A stretch of 37,807 bases of DNA from Rahnella perminowiae (GCF_019049755.1 NZ_JAFMOS010000628.1:1-37807), one strand, 5' to 3'; shown: positions 9,245 to 22,167, numbered from the stretch's first letter. The notes: generated from the sequence alone by a model not told the origin. Numbers and translations are program-made.

Positions 9245-9273
9245 ATTGAAAACGGGTCATTCTACCGCCATCT
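9245..9273 (+). promoter_or_regulatory. Candidate sigma-32 heat-shock promoter for rlmE-ftsH
   Basis: ATTGAAA (9245-9251) and CGCCATCT (9266-9273) are 14 bases apart. The heat-shock consensus is CTTGAAA, 11-16 bases, then CCCCATNT, so only one base differs in each box. The spacing and placement (about 130 bases before rlmE) agree with the known heat-shock control of the E. coli rrmJ-ftsH operon. Confidence 0.65.
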
Positions 9274-9404
9274 CATGTATATCACCAACCCGGACTGCTT
9301 CGGGGAGGCAATAATACTGACTTAGCCATAGACGTCATGATGCTAACAGCTTGTTCCAAAAGCTCTAACTCAGGGTGGTTGGAAAACTATATGGTTAATA
9401 AATA

Positions 9405-10034
9405 ATGTCTAATAAAAAGCGTTCTGCAAGTTCCAGTCGCTGGTTGCAGGAACACTTTAGCGATAAATATGTGCTGCAGGCACAGAAAAAAGGGCTGCGT
9501 TCCCGTGCCTGGTTTAAACTTGATGAAATACAGCAAGGCGATAAGCTGTTTAAACCGGGTATGACAGTCGTGGATTTAGGGGCAGCTCCCGGCGGTTGGT
9601 CACAGTATGTTGTGACACAAATCGGTAACAAAGGGCGTATCATCGCCTGTGATATTTTACCTATGGATCCTATTGTTGGAGTCGATTTCCTTCAGGGGGA
9701 TTTTCGTGATGAATTAGTTCTCAAAGCGTTGCTTGAACGCGTGGGAGAAAACAAGGTTCAGGTGGTCATGTCCGATATGGCCCCTAATATGAGCGGTACT
9801 CCGGCAGTCGATATTCCAAAATCGATGTATCTGGTTGAATTAGCATTGGATATGTGTCGGGATGTATTAGCACCAGGCGGAAGTTTCCTGGTGAAGGTGT
9901 TTCAGGGAGATGGCTTTGATGAATACCTGCGGGAAATTCGCTCCCTGTTTACGAAGGTGAAGATTCGTAAGCCAGACGCTTCCCGAGCACGTTCGCGAGA
10001 AGTGTACATCGTAGCGACAGGGCGGAAACTGTAG
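9405..10034 (+). CDS. rlmE: 23S rRNA 2'-O-methyltransferase (U2552), RrmJ/FtsJ
   Basis: This enzyme methylates the ribose of U2552 in the 23S A-loop on 50S particles, using S-adenosylmethionine. It has 209 residues. The SAM-binding motif [13 protein letters not shown] lies at about 55-67. The K-D-K-E catalytic tetrad is intact at Lys38, Asp124, Lys164 and Glu199, the same numbers as in E. coli. No good ribosome binding site precedes the ATG; the region before it is A/T only (TTAATAAATA). It heads the rlmE-ftsH operon, likely under the heat-shock promoter at 9245-9273, with ftsH 47 bases downstream. Confidence 0.98.
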   Translation: MSNKKRSASSSRWLQEHFSDKYVLQAQKKGLRSRAWFKLDEIQQGDKLFKPGMTVVDLGAAPGGWSQYVVTQIGNKGRIIACDILPMDPIVGVDFLQGDFRDELVLKALLERVGENKVQVVMSDMAPNMSGTPAVDIPKSMYLVELALDMCRDVLAPGGSFLVKVFQGDGFDEYLREIRSLFTKVKIRKPDASRARSREVYIVATGRKL

Positions 10035-10081
10035 TTCCCTAACGCTGTTTGTTAACACAGTTGTAATATGAGGTTAATCCC

Positions 10082-12034
10082 TTGAGTGACATGGCGAAGA
10101 ACCTGATCCTCTGGTTAGTCATCGCAGTTGTATTGATGTCTGTATTTCAGAGTTTTGGTCCCAGCGAATCAAATGGTAACAAGGTAGATTACACTACCTT
10201 TACAACCGAAGTGGCCCAAGACCAGGTCCGTGAAGTACGTATCAATGGACGTGCGATTGACGTTATCAAAAAAGACAGCAGCAAATACACAACCTATATT
10301 CCGGTTAATGATCCTAAATTGCTGGATACGCTGCTGAGCAAAAACGTGAAAGTTGTTGGAGAACCGCCTGAACAGCAGAGTTTCCTGGCGACTATCTTTA
10401 TTTCATGGTTCCCGATGCTGCTTCTGATTGGCGTCTGGATATTCTTTATGCGGCAAATGCAGGGCGGCGGTGGCAAAGGGGCTATGTCCTTTGGTAAAAG
10501 CAAAGCCCGCATGCTGACGGAAGACCAAATCAAAACGACTTTTGCCGACGTTGCAGGTTGTGACGAAGCGAAGGAAGAGGTAAGCGAGCTGGTAGATTAC
10601 CTGCGCGAACCAAGCCGTTTCCAGAAACTGGGCGGTAAAATTCCTAAAGGCGTTCTGATGGTAGGTCCTCCGGGTACGGGTAAGACCTTGCTGGCTAAAG
10701 CGATTGCCGGCGAAGCCAAAGTCCCGTTCTTTACCATTTCCGGTTCTGACTTCGTTGAAATGTTCGTGGGTGTGGGTGCATCACGTGTGCGTGACATGTT
10801 CGAACAAGCGAAGAAAGCAGCTCCATGTATCATCTTCATCGATGAAATTGATGCCGTAGGCCGTCAGCGTGGTGCAGGTTTAGGTGGAGGTCACGATGAA
10901 CGTGAACAGACACTGAACCAGATGCTGGTTGAGATGGATGGCTTCGAAGGTAACGAAGGTATCATCGTTATTGCTGCAACCAACCGTCCGGATGTCCTGG
11001 ATCCTGCGTTACTGCGTCCGGGTCGTTTCGACCGTCAGGTTGTTGTTGGCTTGCCAGATGTTCGTGGCCGTGAACAAATCCTTAAAGTTCATATGCGTCG
11101 TGTGCCATTGGCAACTGACGTTGATGCTTCGGTGATCGCCCGCGGTACACCGGGTTTCTCCGGTGCAGATCTCGCGAACCTGGTTAACGAAGCCGCGTTG
11201 TTCTCTGCACGGGGTAACAAACGTGTGGTGTCAATGGTCGAGTTCGAAAAAGCCAAAGACAAAATCATGATGGGTGCTGAGCGCCGTTCCATGGTGATGA
11301 CCGAATCGCAGAAAGAATCCACCGCCTATCACGAAGCGGGTCACGCTATTATTGGTCGCCTGGTTCCGGAACATGATCCTGTGCACAAAGTGACCATTAT
11401 TCCTCGTGGCCGTGCATTGGGTGTGACTTTCTTCCTGCCTGAAGGTGATGCGATCAGCGCCAGTCGTCAGAAACTGGAAAGCCAGATTTCTACCTTATAC
11501 GGTGGCCGTCTTGCTGAAGAGATCATCTATGGTGTAGAGAAAGTGTCTACCGGTGCGTCAAACGACATCAAAGTAGCGACGTCGATTGCCCGTAACATGG
11601 TGACACAGTGGGGCTTCTCAGAGAAATTAGGTCCGTTGCTGTATGCAGAAGAAGAAGGTGAAGTCTTCCTCGGCCGTTCAGTCGCGAAAGCTAAACATAT
11701 GTCTGATGAAACCGCCCGCATCATTGATCAGGAAGTTAAGTCTCTGGTTGAACGTAACTACATTCGTGCGCGTACTTTGCTAATGGAAAACATGGATATC
11801 CTTCATTCAATGAAAGATGCCCTGATGAAATATGAAACCATCGATGCACCACAAATTGATGACCTGATGAACCGTACTGAAGTTCGCCCGCCAGCTGGCT
11901 GGGACGACGCTAACGGCAAAAACGGTAACAGCAATTCCAGCGACGGCGGTGCCCCGAAAGCGCCAACGCCTGTTGACGAACCTCGTACACCGAATCCTGG
12001 TAACACGATGTTTGAGCAATTCAGCGGCAAATAA
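10082..12034 (+). CDS. ftsH: Membrane AAA+ zinc protease FtsH
   Basis: FtsH is an essential hexameric inner-membrane protease that degrades LpxC, sigma-32 and misassembled membrane proteins. The TTG start at 10082 gives 650 residues and has a GAGGT ribosome binding site 7 bases upstream; the ATG at 10091 (MAKNL) would be 16 bases away. Membrane segments are at about 8-24 and 102-122 around a periplasmic domain. Walker A GPPGTGKT is at 195-202, Walker B IIFIDE at 250-255, the second region of homology at about 300-319, and zinc motif HEAGH at 417-421. The C-terminal tail after 615 is rich in Asn, Ser and Pro. The likely heat-shock operon matches its role in sigma-32 turnover. Confidence 0.98.
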   Translation: MSDMAKNLILWLVIAVVLMSVFQSFGPSESNGNKVDYTTFTTEVAQDQVREVRINGRAIDVIKKDSSKYTTYIPVNDPKLLDTLLSKNVKVVGEPPEQQSFLATIFISWFPMLLLIGVWIFFMRQMQGGGGKGAMSFGKSKARMLTEDQIKTTFADVAGCDEAKEEVSELVDYLREPSRFQKLGGKIPKGVLMVGPPGTGKTLLAKAIAGEAKVPFFTISGSDFVEMFVGVGASRVRDMFEQAKKAAPCIIFIDEIDAVGRQRGAGLGGGHDEREQTLNQMLVEMDGFEGNEGIIVIAATNRPDVLDPALLRPGRFDRQVVVGLPDVRGREQILKVHMRRVPLATDVDASVIARGTPGFSGADLANLVNEAALFSARGNKRVVSMVEFEKAKDKIMMGAERRSMVMTESQKESTAYHEAGHAIIGRLVPEHDPVHKVTIIPRGRALGVTFFLPEGDAISASRQKLESQISTLYGGRLAEEIIYGVEKVSTGASNDIKVATSIARNMVTQWGFSEKLGPLLYAEEEGEVFLGRSVAKAKHMSDETARIIDQEVKSLVERNYIRARTLLMENMDILHSMKDALMKYETIDAPQIDDLMNRTEVRPPAGWDDANGKNGNSNSSDGGAPKAPTPVDEPRTPNPGNTMFEQFSGK

Positions 12035-12067
12035 GCTGTTGATTGGAAAATAACGCTGATAACACTC

Positions 12068-12093
12068 AACCCCGGGCTTGCCCGGGGTTTTTT
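12068..12093 (+). terminator. Intrinsic terminator after ftsH
   Basis: AACCCCGGG (12068-12076) pairs with CCCGGGGTT (12081-12089) around CTTG and runs into six T. It separates ftsH from folP. Confidence 0.92.
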
Positions 12094-12159
12094 ATGCGTG
12101 CATTCTTTACCACGAAATTTAAAAAGGCCTTTATTGATTGATCAGAAGGGACGTGATTT

Positions 12160-12999
12160 ATGCACCTCACAGCCAGAGAGTCCAGGTTGGACCTCACTTT
12201 CCCCCAGGTCATGGGGATCCTGAATGTTACCCCGGATTCATTTTCCGATGGCGGGCGACATAACACACTTGATCTTGCCCTCAGACATGCTCAGGCAATG
12301 GTTGATGCAGGCGCATCCATTCTCGACATTGGGGGCGAATCGACTCGTCCTGGTGCAGCAGAAGTCAGTGAGGATGAAGAACTGGCCCGTGTGGTGCCGG
12401 TCGTTGAAGCCATTGCACGGCGTTTTGATGTTTGGATCTCTGTTGATACCTCAAAAGCCTGCGTGATCCGGGAAGCGGCACATGCGGGTATGCATCTGAT
12501 CAATGATATTCGTTCGCTTCAGGAACCCGGTGCGCTACAGGCTGCAGCCGAAACCGGTTTGCCTGTTTGTCTGATGCACATGCAGGGGGAACCCAAAACG
12601 ATGCAGCATGCCCCGCATTACGATAATGTTGTTGCACAGGTGGAACAGTATTTTGTTGAACAAATTTCACGTTGTGTGAACGCTGGCATTGCAAAAGAGA
12701 AATTGCTGCTCGACCCGGGCTTCGGTTTCGGTAAAAATTTAGAGCATAACTATCAGTTGCTCGCGCGGCTGGCTGATTTCCATCACTTTGGCATACCGTT
12801 GTTAGTGGGGATGTCGAGGAAATCCATGGTGGGGCAACTTCTGCATGTCTCCCCGGAAAAACGGGTTACAGGAAGTGTGGCTTGTGCTGTGATTGCCGCC
12901 ATGCAAGGTGCCAGGATCGTGCGCGTACATGATGTGAAAGAAACCGTTGAAGCGATGCGTATCGTTGAAGCGACACTTTCTGCAAGGGATAAAAATTAA
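12160..12999 (+). CDS. folP: Dihydropteroate synthase
   Basis: This cytoplasmic enzyme joins 6-hydroxymethyl-dihydropterin diphosphate with p-aminobenzoate in folate synthesis and is the sulfonamide target. It has 279 residues in one TIM barrel. Family motifs are [14 protein letters not shown] (about 19-32), [11 protein letters not shown] (about 56-66), [10 protein letters not shown] and the C-terminal [20 protein letters not shown] ribosome binding site precedes the ATG. It is separated from glmM by only two bases, as in many enterobacteria, so the two are one operon. Confidence 0.97.
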   Translation: MHLTARESRLDLTFPQVMGILNVTPDSFSDGGRHNTLDLALRHAQAMVDAGASILDIGGESTRPGAAEVSEDEELARVVPVVEAIARRFDVWISVDTSKACVIREAAHAGMHLINDIRSLQEPGALQAAAETGLPVCLMHMQGEPKTMQHAPHYDNVVAQVEQYFVEQISRCVNAGIAKEKLLLDPGFGFGKNLEHNYQLLARLADFHHFGIPLLVGMSRKSMVGQLLHVSPEKRVTGSVACAVIAAMQGARIVRVHDVKETVEAMRIVEATLSARDKN

Positions 13000-13001
13000 T
13001 T

Positions 13002-14342
13002 ATGAGTAACCGTAAATACTTTGGGACAGATGGCATCCGCGGAAAAGTGGGCGATACCCCGATTACCCCTGATTTTGTTCTGAAACTGGGCTGGGCTGCG
13101 GGCAAAGTATTAGCACGCCACGGTTCGCGGAAAGTGATCATCGGTAAAGATACCCGCATTTCGGGTTACATGCTGGAATCCGCGTTAGAGGCCGGTCTCG
13201 CGGCGGCAGGTTTATCGGCGTCTTTCACCGGCCCGATGCCAACGCCTGCCGTTGCCTATCTGACGCGTACTTTCCGTGCAGAAGCTGGCATTGTCATTTC
13301 AGCCTCGCATAACCCTTACTACGACAACGGCATCAAGTTTTTCACTATCGACGGGACCAAATTGCCTGACGAGGTTGAAGAGGCGATTGAAGCAGAGCTT
13401 GAAAAACCATTGACCTGTGTTGAGTCCGCCGAACTGGGTAAAGCCAGCAGAATCGTGGATGCAGCTGGTCGGTACATCGAATTCTGTAAAGGAACATTCC
13501 CGACAGAGTTGAGCCTGAACGGCCTGAAAATTGTGGTCGATTGCGCTAACGGGGCCACTTACCATATTGCACCCAGTGTGTTGCGTGAACTTGGGGCAAA
13601 AGTTATCGCTATCGGCTGTGAGCCGGATGGCATGAACATCAACGAAGAGTGCGGCGCAACGGATGTCCGTCAGTTGCAGCAGCGCGTTCTGGCTGAAAAA
13701 GCAGATGTCGGACTGGCATTTGACGGCGATGGTGACCGTCTGATTATGGTTGACCATGAAGGCAACAAAGTTGATGGTGACCAAATCCTTTACATCATTG
13801 CGCGTGAAGGGCTTCGTCAGGGGCAGTTGAAAGGCGGTGCGGTCGGCACGCTGATGAGCAATATGGGCCTCGAGCTGGCGCTCAAACAGCTCGGTATTCC
13901 CTTTACGCGGGCGAAAGTGGGCGACCGATACGTGCTGGAAAAAATGCAAGAAAAAGGCTGGCGCATTGGTGCTGAAAACTCTGGCCATATCATTCTGCTG
14001 GATAAAACCACGACGGGTGATGGCATTGTGGCAGGGTTACAAGTGCTTACCGCCATGGTGCGCAACCACATGAGCTTGCATGACCTCTGCAGCGGCATGA
14101 AATTGCTTCCGCAGATCCTGATCAACGTCCGTTTTGCCGGTGAACATGATCCGCTGGAATCTGATGACGTCAAGCAAGTGACGGCAGACGTTGAGAAACA
14201 GCTGGCCGGCCGCGGTCGGGTGCTGTTGCGTAAATCAGGTACCGAACCTCTGCTGCGCGTAATGGTGGAAGGGGAAGACGCACAACTGGTGGAAAAACTG
14301 GCCAACCGCATTGCTGATGCCGTAAAAGCGGTCAAAGCGTAA
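13002..14342 (+). CDS. glmM: Phosphoglucosamine mutase
   Basis: GlmM converts glucosamine-6-phosphate to glucosamine-1-phosphate for UDP-GlcNAc, feeding peptidoglycan and lipopolysaccharide. It has 446 residues. The phosphoserine loop ISASHNP has catalytic Ser102, the metal-binding loop DGDGDR is at 241-246, and the C-terminal phosphate loop [15 protein letters not shown] is present. The N-terminal FGTDGIRG motif is at 7-14. It starts two bases after folP and ends before a long palindromic terminator-like region (14349-14427). Confidence 0.98.
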   Translation: MSNRKYFGTDGIRGKVGDTPITPDFVLKLGWAAGKVLARHGSRKVIIGKDTRISGYMLESALEAGLAAAGLSASFTGPMPTPAVAYLTRTFRAEAGIVISASHNPYYDNGIKFFTIDGTKLPDEVEEAIEAELEKPLTCVESAELGKASRIVDAAGRYIEFCKGTFPTELSLNGLKIVVDCANGATYHIAPSVLRELGAKVIAIGCEPDGMNINEECGATDVRQLQQRVLAEKADVGLAFDGDGDRLIMVDHEGNKVDGDQILYIIAREGLRQGQLKGGAVGTLMSNMGLELALKQLGIPFTRAKVGDRYVLEKMQEKGWRIGAENSGHIILLDKTTTGDGIVAGLQVLTAMVRNHMSLHDLCSGMKLLPQILINVRFAGEHDPLESDDVKQVTADVEKQLAGRGRVLLRKSGTEPLLRVMVEGEDAQLVEKLANRIADAVKAVKA

Positions 14343-14348
14343 GCCGAT

Positions 14349-14427
14349 AAAAAACGGTAAATTTTCGGTGGATTTCTTGCTGCCGGACGTTCGGGCAGCA
14401 GGTTTCATGCCGATTTGCCGTTTTTTT
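14349..14427 (+). terminator. Long two-layer hairpin terminator after glmM
   Basis: The outer arms AAAAAACGG (14349-14357) and CCGTTTTTT (14418-14426) are fully complementary and extend inward through TAAA/TTTG. An inner hairpin TGCTGCC (14378-14384) / GGCAGCA (14394-14400) fills the centre. A run of seven T (14421-14427) ends the structure. It is unusually large for an intrinsic terminator. The remaining gap to secG (14428-14577) holds a smaller hairpin, ACCCGC/GTGGGT at 14492-14507, and otherwise nothing recognised. Confidence 0.65.
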
Positions 14428-14577
14428 CCGCAAACGAACAATTTGATGAAAATTGCCCTTGCACGGCAATACGGCTTTGGTTAGTATTCACACCCGCTTC
14501 AGTGGGTCCTTTGATGACCTGCTAAATGGTGAGAAGCAATTGGCATGCGGTGAACCCGCGAGGATACAGGTACTACT

Positions 14578-14913
14578 ATGTACGACGCTCTTCTGGTGAT
14601 TTTCCTTATCGTAGCAATCGGGCTTGTCGCTCTGGTTATGCTGCAACAAGGTAAAGGCGCTGATATGGGAGCCTCTTTCGGAGCAGGTGCTTCTGGCACA
14701 TTGTTCGGTTCGAGTGGTTCCGGTAACTTCATGACCCGTATGACCGGCATTTTGGCAGCACTGTTCTTTATCATTAGTTTGATTCTCGGGAACATGAGCA
14801 CCAATAAAGGCCAAAAAGGCAGTGAGTGGGAGAACCTGAGTCAGCCAGCTAAAACTGAGCAGACCACTACGCCGGCAGCTCCAGCAGCGCCTAACAGTGA
14901 CGTTCCTCATTAA
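14578..14913 (+). CDS. secG: Preprotein translocase subunit SecG
   Basis: SecG is the small membrane subunit of the SecYEG channel and aids SecA-driven export. It has 111 residues with two membrane helices (about 3-22 and 54-73). The glycine/serine-rich cytoplasmic loop (GKGADMGASFGAGASGTLFG) between them is the family signature. The tail is rich in Thr, Pro and Ala. It is followed after 85 bases by tRNA-Leu(GAG), the same order as in E. coli, where leuU lies next to secG. Confidence 0.97.
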   Translation: MYDALLVIFLIVAIGLVALVMLQQGKGADMGASFGAGASGTLFGSSGSGNFMTRMTGILAALFFIISLILGNMSTNKGQKGSEWENLSQPAKTEQTTTPAAPAAPNSDVPH

Positions 14914-14998
14914 GCAGTAAACTTCTTTAAGATAGAAGACAGGTTTTGAAACAGTGGCTTGTGCTTGGACAGTATAAGCGATTGTGAAAAAAAAGAGT

Positions 14999-15085
14999 GC
15001 CGAGGTGGTGGAATTGGTAGACACGCTACCTTGAGGTGGTAGTGCCCGAATGGGCTTACGGGTTCAAGTCCCGTCCTCGGTACCA
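14999..15085 (+). tRNA. leuU: tRNA-Leu, anticodon GAG
   Basis: An 87-base type II tRNA. The acceptor arm GCCGAGG pairs with CCTCGGT, and ACCA is encoded at 15082-15085. The anticodon stem CTACC/GGTAG encloses the loop TTGAGGT with anticodon GAG at 15033-15035. A long variable arm (TGCCCGAATGGGCTT) and a GGTTCAAGTCC T-arm are present. It reads CUC/CUU leucine codons. Confidence 0.97.
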
Positions 15086-15099
15086 ATCTTTATGATAAC

Positions 15100-15128
15100 T
15101 TGCTTTCTAGCGGTTATCGGCGTAGTAT
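15100..15128 (+). promoter_or_regulatory. Sigma-70 promoter for initiator tRNA and the rimP-nusA-infB operon
   Basis: TTGCTT (15100-15105) and TAGTAT (15123-15128) are 17 bases apart, with the tRNA starting 17 bases after the -10 box. In E. coli the equivalent promoter drives metY and reads into rimP-nusA-infB. Confidence 0.65.
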
Positions 15129-15144
15129 TTGCCACGTTTTCGGA

Positions 15145-15221
<77 letters not shown>

Positions 15222-15355
15222 CTTTCCCTAAGTGTTTATTTCAAATAGACTTTCAGTATCTTCCTGTGATGTTCTGCAGCTTCAATTTGAAAACAACACT
15301 TTGCGAAAGTTGTACCGAAGCCGCTATGCGGCGAATAGGGTCCAGTTGCATAAAG

Positions 15356-15377
15356 CCCCGATTTATCGGGGTTTTTT
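15356..15377 (+). terminator. Intrinsic terminator between metY and rimP
   Basis: CCCCGA (15356-15361) and TCGGGG (15366-15371) pair around TTTA and are followed by six T. It probably ends part of the tRNA transcripts while allowing read-through into rimP, as described for the E. coli metY operon. A small hairpin GCCGC/GCGGC at 15320-15332 precedes it. Confidence 0.85.
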
Positions 15378-15437
15378 GTTATTTGGCAACAGAATCACTG
15401 GGCTATTTAGCCCTTTTTTTATGTCTTGGGGGTGGGC

Positions 15438-17422
<1,985 letters not shown>

Positions 17423-17446
17423 TAAACTGTAGCAGGAAGGAACAGC

Positions 17447-20140
17447 ATGACAGATGTAACTGTAAAATCGCTGGCGGCAGAAATTCAGACTCCGGTTGAT
17501 CGCCTGGTACAGCAATTTGCTGATGCAGGGATCTCGAAGTCCGAAGCTGACTCTGTGACCCAGCAAGAAAAAGAAACTTTATTGGCGCATCTCAATGGTG
17601 GAAACCCAGGTGCGACAAACAAACTGACGTTACAACGCAAAACGCGTAGTACACTGAATATTCCGAGCACCGGCGGGAAGAGTAAATCGGTGCAAATCGA
17701 GGTCCGCAAGAAACGCACTTATGTTAAACGTGATATGACCGAGGCAGAACAAGCCCAGGCAGAAGCGGAAGAGCAGGCGAAGCGTGACGCGGAAGAACAG
17801 GCACAGCGTGCAGCAGCAGAGCAAGCCCAGCGCGAAGCTCAGGAAAAAGCCAAACGCGCCGCCGAAGAGCAAGCTAAACGTGAGGCCGCTGATAAAGCTA
17901 AGCGTGACGCAGCGGAAAAAGATAAAGTGACCAATCAAAATACCGATGAAGTAACCAAACCAGCTCAGGCAGATAAAGCACGCCGTGAAGCTGAAGCCGC
18001 AGAGCTGAAACGCAAAACGGAAGAAGAAGCCCAGCGTAAGATTGAAGAGAACGCCAAACGCGTTGCAGAAGAAGCCCGTAAAATGGCTGATTCTGGCGTC
18101 TGGACTGAAACTGTTGCGCCGAGCGAATCAGAATCTGCTGACTACCATGTCACCACTTCTACGCATGCACGTGCGGCCGAAGACGAGAATGATGCCAAAG
18201 TTGAAGGCGATCGTCGTAGCCGTACCCGCGGTGGCAAAGCGACTAAACAGAAAAAAGGCAACAAGCTGTCCGAATCTAAAGCGGATCGCGAAGAAGCCCG
18301 TGCTGTTGGCCGTAATGGTAAAGGCAAACGTAAACCAAGCACGCTGCAGCAGAGCTTCAACAAGCCTGTGGTTGCCGTAAACCGTGATGTCGTGGTAGGC
18401 GAAACCATTACTGTTGCCGAACTGGCAAACAAAATGGCCGTCAAAGGTTCTCAGGTCATCAAAACTATGATGAAACTGGGCGCTATGGCGACCATCAACC
18501 AGGTTATTGATCAGGAAACTGCTCAGCTGGTTGCAGAAGAAATGGGCCATAAAGTTATCCTGCGTCGTGAGAACGAGCTGGAAGAAGCGCTGATGAGCGA
18601 TCGTGACACAGGTGCTTCCGCAGCTGCTGAGCCTCGCGCTCCGGTTGTGACCATCATGGGCCACGTTGACCACGGTAAAACCTCATTGCTCGACTATATT
18701 CGTTCCACGAAAGTCGCCGCAGGTGAGGCCGGTGGTATTACTCAGCACATCGGTGCTTATCACGTAGAAACTGAAAACGGCATGATTACCTTCCTGGATA
18801 CCCCGGGACACGCCGCGTTTACTTCTATGCGTGCTCGTGGTGCTCAGGCAACAGATATCGTGGTTCTGGTTGTTTCCGCTGATGACGGCGTGATGCCGCA
18901 AACCATCGAAGCTGTTCAGCATGCGAAAGCGGCTGGCGTGCCAATCGTTGTTGCGGTAAACAAAATTGATAAACCAGATGCTGATCCGGACCGTGTTCGT
19001 ACCGAATTGTCTCAGTACGGCGTTATGCCGGAAGAGTGGGGCGGCGAATCTCAGTTCATCCACGTTTCTGCGAAAGTCGGTACTGGTATCGACGATCTGC
19101 TGCAAGCTATCTTGCTGCAGGCCGAGGTTCTGGAACTGAAAGCGGTGCGTAGCGGTATGGCAAGTGGTGTTGTGATCGAGTCCTTCCTGGACAAAGGTCG
19201 TGGTCCGGTTGCTACCGTGCTGGTTCAGGAAGGTACGCTGAACAAAGGCGACATCATTCTGTGTGGCTTCGAATACGGCCGTGTCCGTGCGATGCGTGAC
19301 GAAATGGGCCGTGACATTACGTCTGCGGGTCCTTCTATCCCTGTCGAAGTGCTGGGTCTGTCCAGTGTGCCGGCTGCGGGTGATGAAGTTACCGTTGTAC
19401 GTGATGAGAAAAAAGCACGTGAAGTTGCGCTGTATCGTCAGGGTAAATTCCGCGAAGTTAAACTGGCTCGTCAGCAGAAATCTAAACTGGAAAACATGTT
19501 CGCGAACATGACCGAAGGTGAAGTTTCTGAACTGAACATCGTTCTGAAGTCAGATGTCCAGGGTTCTTGTGAAGCAATCTCTGATGCATTGCAGAGCCTG
19601 TCCACCGACGAAGTTAAAGTTAAGATCGTTGGTATGGGTGTCGGTGGTATCACCGAAACTGATGCGACACTGGCTGCTGCTTCTAACGCGATCATCCTCG
19701 GCTTCAACGTCCGTGCAGATGCGTCTGCCCGCCGCGTTGTTGAAAGTGAAAGCCTGGATCTGCGTTACTATTCCGTTATCTATAACCTGATTGATGAAGT
19801 CAAACAGGCAATGAGCGGTATGTTGGCGCCAGAATACAAACAGCAAATCATTGGCCTGGCTGAAGTTCGTGACGTATTCAAGTCACCTAAATTCGGCGCT
19901 ATTGCAGGTTGTATGGTGACTGAAGGTATGATCAAGCGTAACAACCCAATCCGTGTGCTGCGTGAAAACGTGGTGATCTATGAAGGCGAACTGGAATCCC
20001 TGCGTCGCTTCAAAGATGACGTTGCTGAAGTCCGTAACGGCATGGAATGTGGTATCGGCGTTAAGAATTACAACGATGTGCGTACTGGTGATGTGATCGA
20101 AGTCTTCGAAATCATCGAGATCAAACGTACTATCGCTTAA
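17447..20140 (+). CDS. infB: Translation initiation factor IF-2
   Basis: IF-2 is the GTPase that brings initiator tRNA to the 30S subunit and promotes subunit joining. It has 897 residues. An N-terminal IF2-N domain (1-50) is followed by a charged helical stretch of repeated AKR/EEQA units (about 98-215). A second N-terminal domain spans about 310-385. The G domain shows G1 GHVDHGKT (405-412), G3 DTPGH (451-455) and G4 NKID (505-508), followed by IF2 domains II to IV. An in-frame GTG at codon 161 (17927) sits where E. coli begins the shorter IF2-beta form. An AGGAAGG ribosome binding site precedes the ATG. Confidence 0.98.
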   Translation: MTDVTVKSLAAEIQTPVDRLVQQFADAGISKSEADSVTQQEKETLLAHLNGGNPGATNKLTLQRKTRSTLNIPSTGGKSKSVQIEVRKKRTYVKRDMTEAEQAQAEAEEQAKRDAEEQAQRAAAEQAQREAQEKAKRAAEEQAKREAADKAKRDAAEKDKVTNQNTDEVTKPAQADKARREAEAAELKRKTEEEAQRKIEENAKRVAEEARKMADSGVWTETVAPSESESADYHVTTSTHARAAEDENDAKVEGDRRSRTRGGKATKQKKGNKLSESKADREEARAVGRNGKGKRKPSTLQQSFNKPVVAVNRDVVVGETITVAELANKMAVKGSQVIKTMMKLGAMATINQVIDQETAQLVAEEMGHKVILRRENELEEALMSDRDTGASAAAEPRAPVVTIMGHVDHGKTSLLDYIRSTKVAAGEAGGITQHIGAYHVETENGMITFLDTPGHAAFTSMRARGAQATDIVVLVVSADDGVMPQTIEAVQHAKAAGVPIVVAVNKIDKPDADPDRVRTELSQYGVMPEEWGGESQFIHVSAKVGTGIDDLLQAILLQAEVLELKAVRSGMASGVVIESFLDKGRGPVATVLVQEGTLNKGDIILCGFEYGRVRAMRDEMGRDITSAGPSIPVEVLGLSSVPAAGDEVTVVRDEKKAREVALYRQGKFREVKLARQQKSKLENMFANMTEGEVSELNIVLKSDVQGSCEAISDALQSLSTDEVKVKIVGMGVGGITETDATLAAASNAIILGFNVRADASARRVVESESLDLRYYSVIYNLIDEVKQAMSGMLAPEYKQQIIGLAEVRDVFKSPKFGAIAGCMVTEGMIKRNNPIRVLRENVVIYEGELESLRRFKDDVAEVRNGMECGIGVKNYNDVRTGDVIEVFEIIEIKRTIA

Positions 20141-20167
20141 CGTTTGCGAAGTCGCTGATATCCAGAT

Positions 20168-20184
20168 GGGGGCCTTGCGCCCCC
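20168..20184 (+). terminator. Hairpin between infB and rbfA
   Basis: GGGGGC (20168-20173) pairs with GCCCCC (20179-20184), followed by TTATTTG. The T-run is short, so it is more likely a partial terminator or RNA-processing/stability element inside the operon than a full stop. Confidence 0.55.
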
Positions 20185-20217
20185 TTATTTGTCTGGAGCA
20201 AGTAAGGAGAAAGCCTC

Positions 20218-20631
20218 ATGGCAAAAGAATTTAGCCGTACTCAGCGCGTCTCTCAGGAGATGCAAAAAGAAATCGCCATCATCTTACAGCGTGAAGTCAA
20301 AGACCCACGCGTAGGCATGGCGACAGTTTCAGGCGTAGAAGTCTCACGCGACCTGGCATATGCCAAAGTGTTCGTCACCTTCCTGGATGTTCTGACCACT
20401 GATAATCACGATCCTGATCGTGTCAAAAATGGCATCAAAGCCTTGCAGGACGCGTCAGGTTTTATTCGTACGCTGATCGGTAAAGCGATGCGTTTACGTG
20501 TAGTACCGGAGCTGACTTTCGCTTACGACAACTCTTTGGTTGAAGGTATGCGTATGTCTAATCTGGTGACTAATGTCGTGAAGAACGATGCTGAACGCCG
20601 TTCCGCTGCAGGCGATGACGAGGAAGCATAA
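20218..20631 (+). CDS. rbfA: 30S ribosome-binding factor RbfA
   Basis: RbfA is a cold-shock 30S maturation factor acting near the 5' helix of 16S rRNA. It has 137 residues with a single KH-like fold ([45 protein letters not shown]). The C-terminal tail ([14 protein letters not shown]) is acidic and probably disordered. An AAGGAG ribosome binding site precedes the ATG. The last base of its TAA stop is the first base of the truB ATG, so translation is coupled. Confidence 0.97.
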   Translation: MAKEFSRTQRVSQEMQKEIAIILQREVKDPRVGMATVSGVEVSRDLAYAKVFVTFLDVLTTDNHDPDRVKNGIKALQDASGFIRTLIGKAMRLRVVPELTFAYDNSLVEGMRMSNLVTNVVKNDAERRSAAGDDEEA

Positions 20632-21575
20632 TGAGTCGCCCACGTCGCCGCGGCCGTGATATACACGGTGTTCTGCTACTGGACAAATCTTTAGGCTTGT
20701 CTTCTAACGATGCCCTGCAAAAGGTTAAACGCCTTTATAACGCTAACCGCGCAGGCCATACCGGCGCGCTTGATCCTTTGGCCACCGGTATGCTGCCACT
20801 GTGTTTAGGCGAAGCGACTAAATTCTCCCGGTTCCTGCTTGATTCGGACAAACGCTATCGCGTGATTGCCCGTATGGGGCAACGCACCGATACGTCTGAT
20901 GCTGAAGGTGCCATCATTTGTGAACGTGAAATGACGTTCACCCGGCAACAACTTGACGACGCACTCGACAGTTTCCGCGGGGAAACTCAGCAAATTCCTT
21001 CCATGTATTCCGCATTGAAATATGAAGGGAAAAAGCTGTACGAATATGCCCGTCAGGGCATCGAAGTTCCGCGAGAATCACGCAGCATTACGGTGTATGA
21101 ATTGCAATTTATACGCTGGGAAGGCTTTGACGTTGAGCTGGAGATTCATTGCTCAAAAGGCACTTACATCCGCACTATCGTCGATGATCTTGGTGAGAAG
21201 TTGGGTTGTGGTGCGCATGTGACTTATCTGCGTCGTCTGCAGGTGGCAACTTATCCTTCAGAGCGAATGGTCACCCTGGAAAAACTCCATGAGCTGATCG
21301 CTCAGGCAGAAGAGCAGGGTATTGAGCCGCGCTTGCTGCTGGATCCTTTGTTGTTGCCGATGGACAGCGCATGTGAAGACTTCCCGGAAGTGAACCTGTT
21401 ACCTATGGTGGCCGGATATGTCAAACAGGGCCAACCTGTTCAGGCATCAGGTGCGCCCGTCAGCGGTATGGTTCGCATCACTGAAGGCGAAGAACGTAAG
21501 TTTATCGGTGTAGGAGAAATTGATGATGAGGGTCGTATTGCACCTCGTCGTCTGGTTGTTGAATACACCGATTAA
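20631..21575 (+). CDS. truB: tRNA pseudouridine-55 synthase
   Basis: TruB makes pseudouridine 55 in the T-loop of nearly all tRNAs and also acts as a tRNA chaperone. It has 314 residues. The catalytic Asp48 lies in [23 protein letters not shown]. Motifs [19 protein letters not shown] and [17 protein letters not shown] are present, and a C-terminal PUA domain covers about 250-314. It overlaps rbfA by one base and is followed by the rpsO promoter. Confidence 0.97.
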   Translation: MSRPRRRGRDIHGVLLLDKSLGLSSNDALQKVKRLYNANRAGHTGALDPLATGMLPLCLGEATKFSRFLLDSDKRYRVIARMGQRTDTSDAEGAIICEREMTFTRQQLDDALDSFRGETQQIPSMYSALKYEGKKLYEYARQGIEVPRESRSITVYELQFIRWEGFDVELEIHCSKGTYIRTIVDDLGEKLGCGAHVTYLRRLQVATYPSERMVTLEKLHELIAQAEEQGIEPRLLLDPLLLPMDSACEDFPEVNLLPMVAGYVKQGQPVQASGAPVSGMVRITEGEERKFIGVGEIDDEGRIAPRRLVVEYTD

Positions 21576-21591
21576 GCGCTTTCTGCTTACC

Positions 21592-21620
21592 TTGCGATCA
21601 TATATAGCAAAGGGTAGAAT
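21592..21620 (+). promoter_or_regulatory. Sigma-70 promoter for rpsO
   Basis: TTGCGA (21592-21597) and TAGAAT (21615-21620) are 17 bases apart, just after the truB stop, with a GC-rich start region (AGCGC). It gives rpsO a leader of about 70 bases. Confidence 0.72.
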
Positions 21621-21637
21621 AGCGCAGCTTATGCATT

Positions 21638-21967
<330 letters not shown>

Positions 21968-21985
21968 TCAAGCGAGTTTCAGTGT

Positions 21986-22012
21986 AAAGGGGCCAATAGG
22001 CCCCTTTATTCT
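21986..22012 (+). terminator. Intrinsic terminator after rpsO
   Basis: AAAGGGGCC (21986-21994) pairs with GGCCCCTTT (21999-22007) around AATA and is followed by ATTCT. A further inverted repeat, CGCAGCCA (22019-22026) / TGGCTGCG (22042-22049), lies just beyond it with a 15-base loop and no clear role. Confidence 0.85.
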
Positions 22013-22089
22013 AGGAAGCGCAGCCAAATCAGGGTACTGTATGGCTGCGGTTTCTACTGTTATTCTAAGAACATGAACTTCCGTTACAG

Positions 22090-22167
22090 ATGTTTTCGCG
22101 CGGCTAATGAGAGACTTTATTACCACATTGCCAGGTATATAAGGATTGTCATTAGTCGCGAGAATGT
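22090..22167 (+). promoter_or_regulatory. pnp leader RNase III-type stem-loop
   Basis: The 5' arm ATGTTTTCGCG (22090-22100) plus GCTAATGA (22103-22110) pairs with TCATTAGT (22149-22156) plus CGCGAGAATGT (22157-22167). That is about 19 pairs including G:U, with a two-base bulge (CG) on the 5' side and a loop of about 38 bases. E. coli pnp mRNA has such a long leader hairpin that RNase III cuts and PNPase then uses for autoregulation. Confidence 0.8.

Noticed and set aside
13299-13988. Antisense reading frame (229 codons) opposite glmM
   Set aside because: It lies wholly within glmM, which is certain. The translated sequence shows no recognisable domain.
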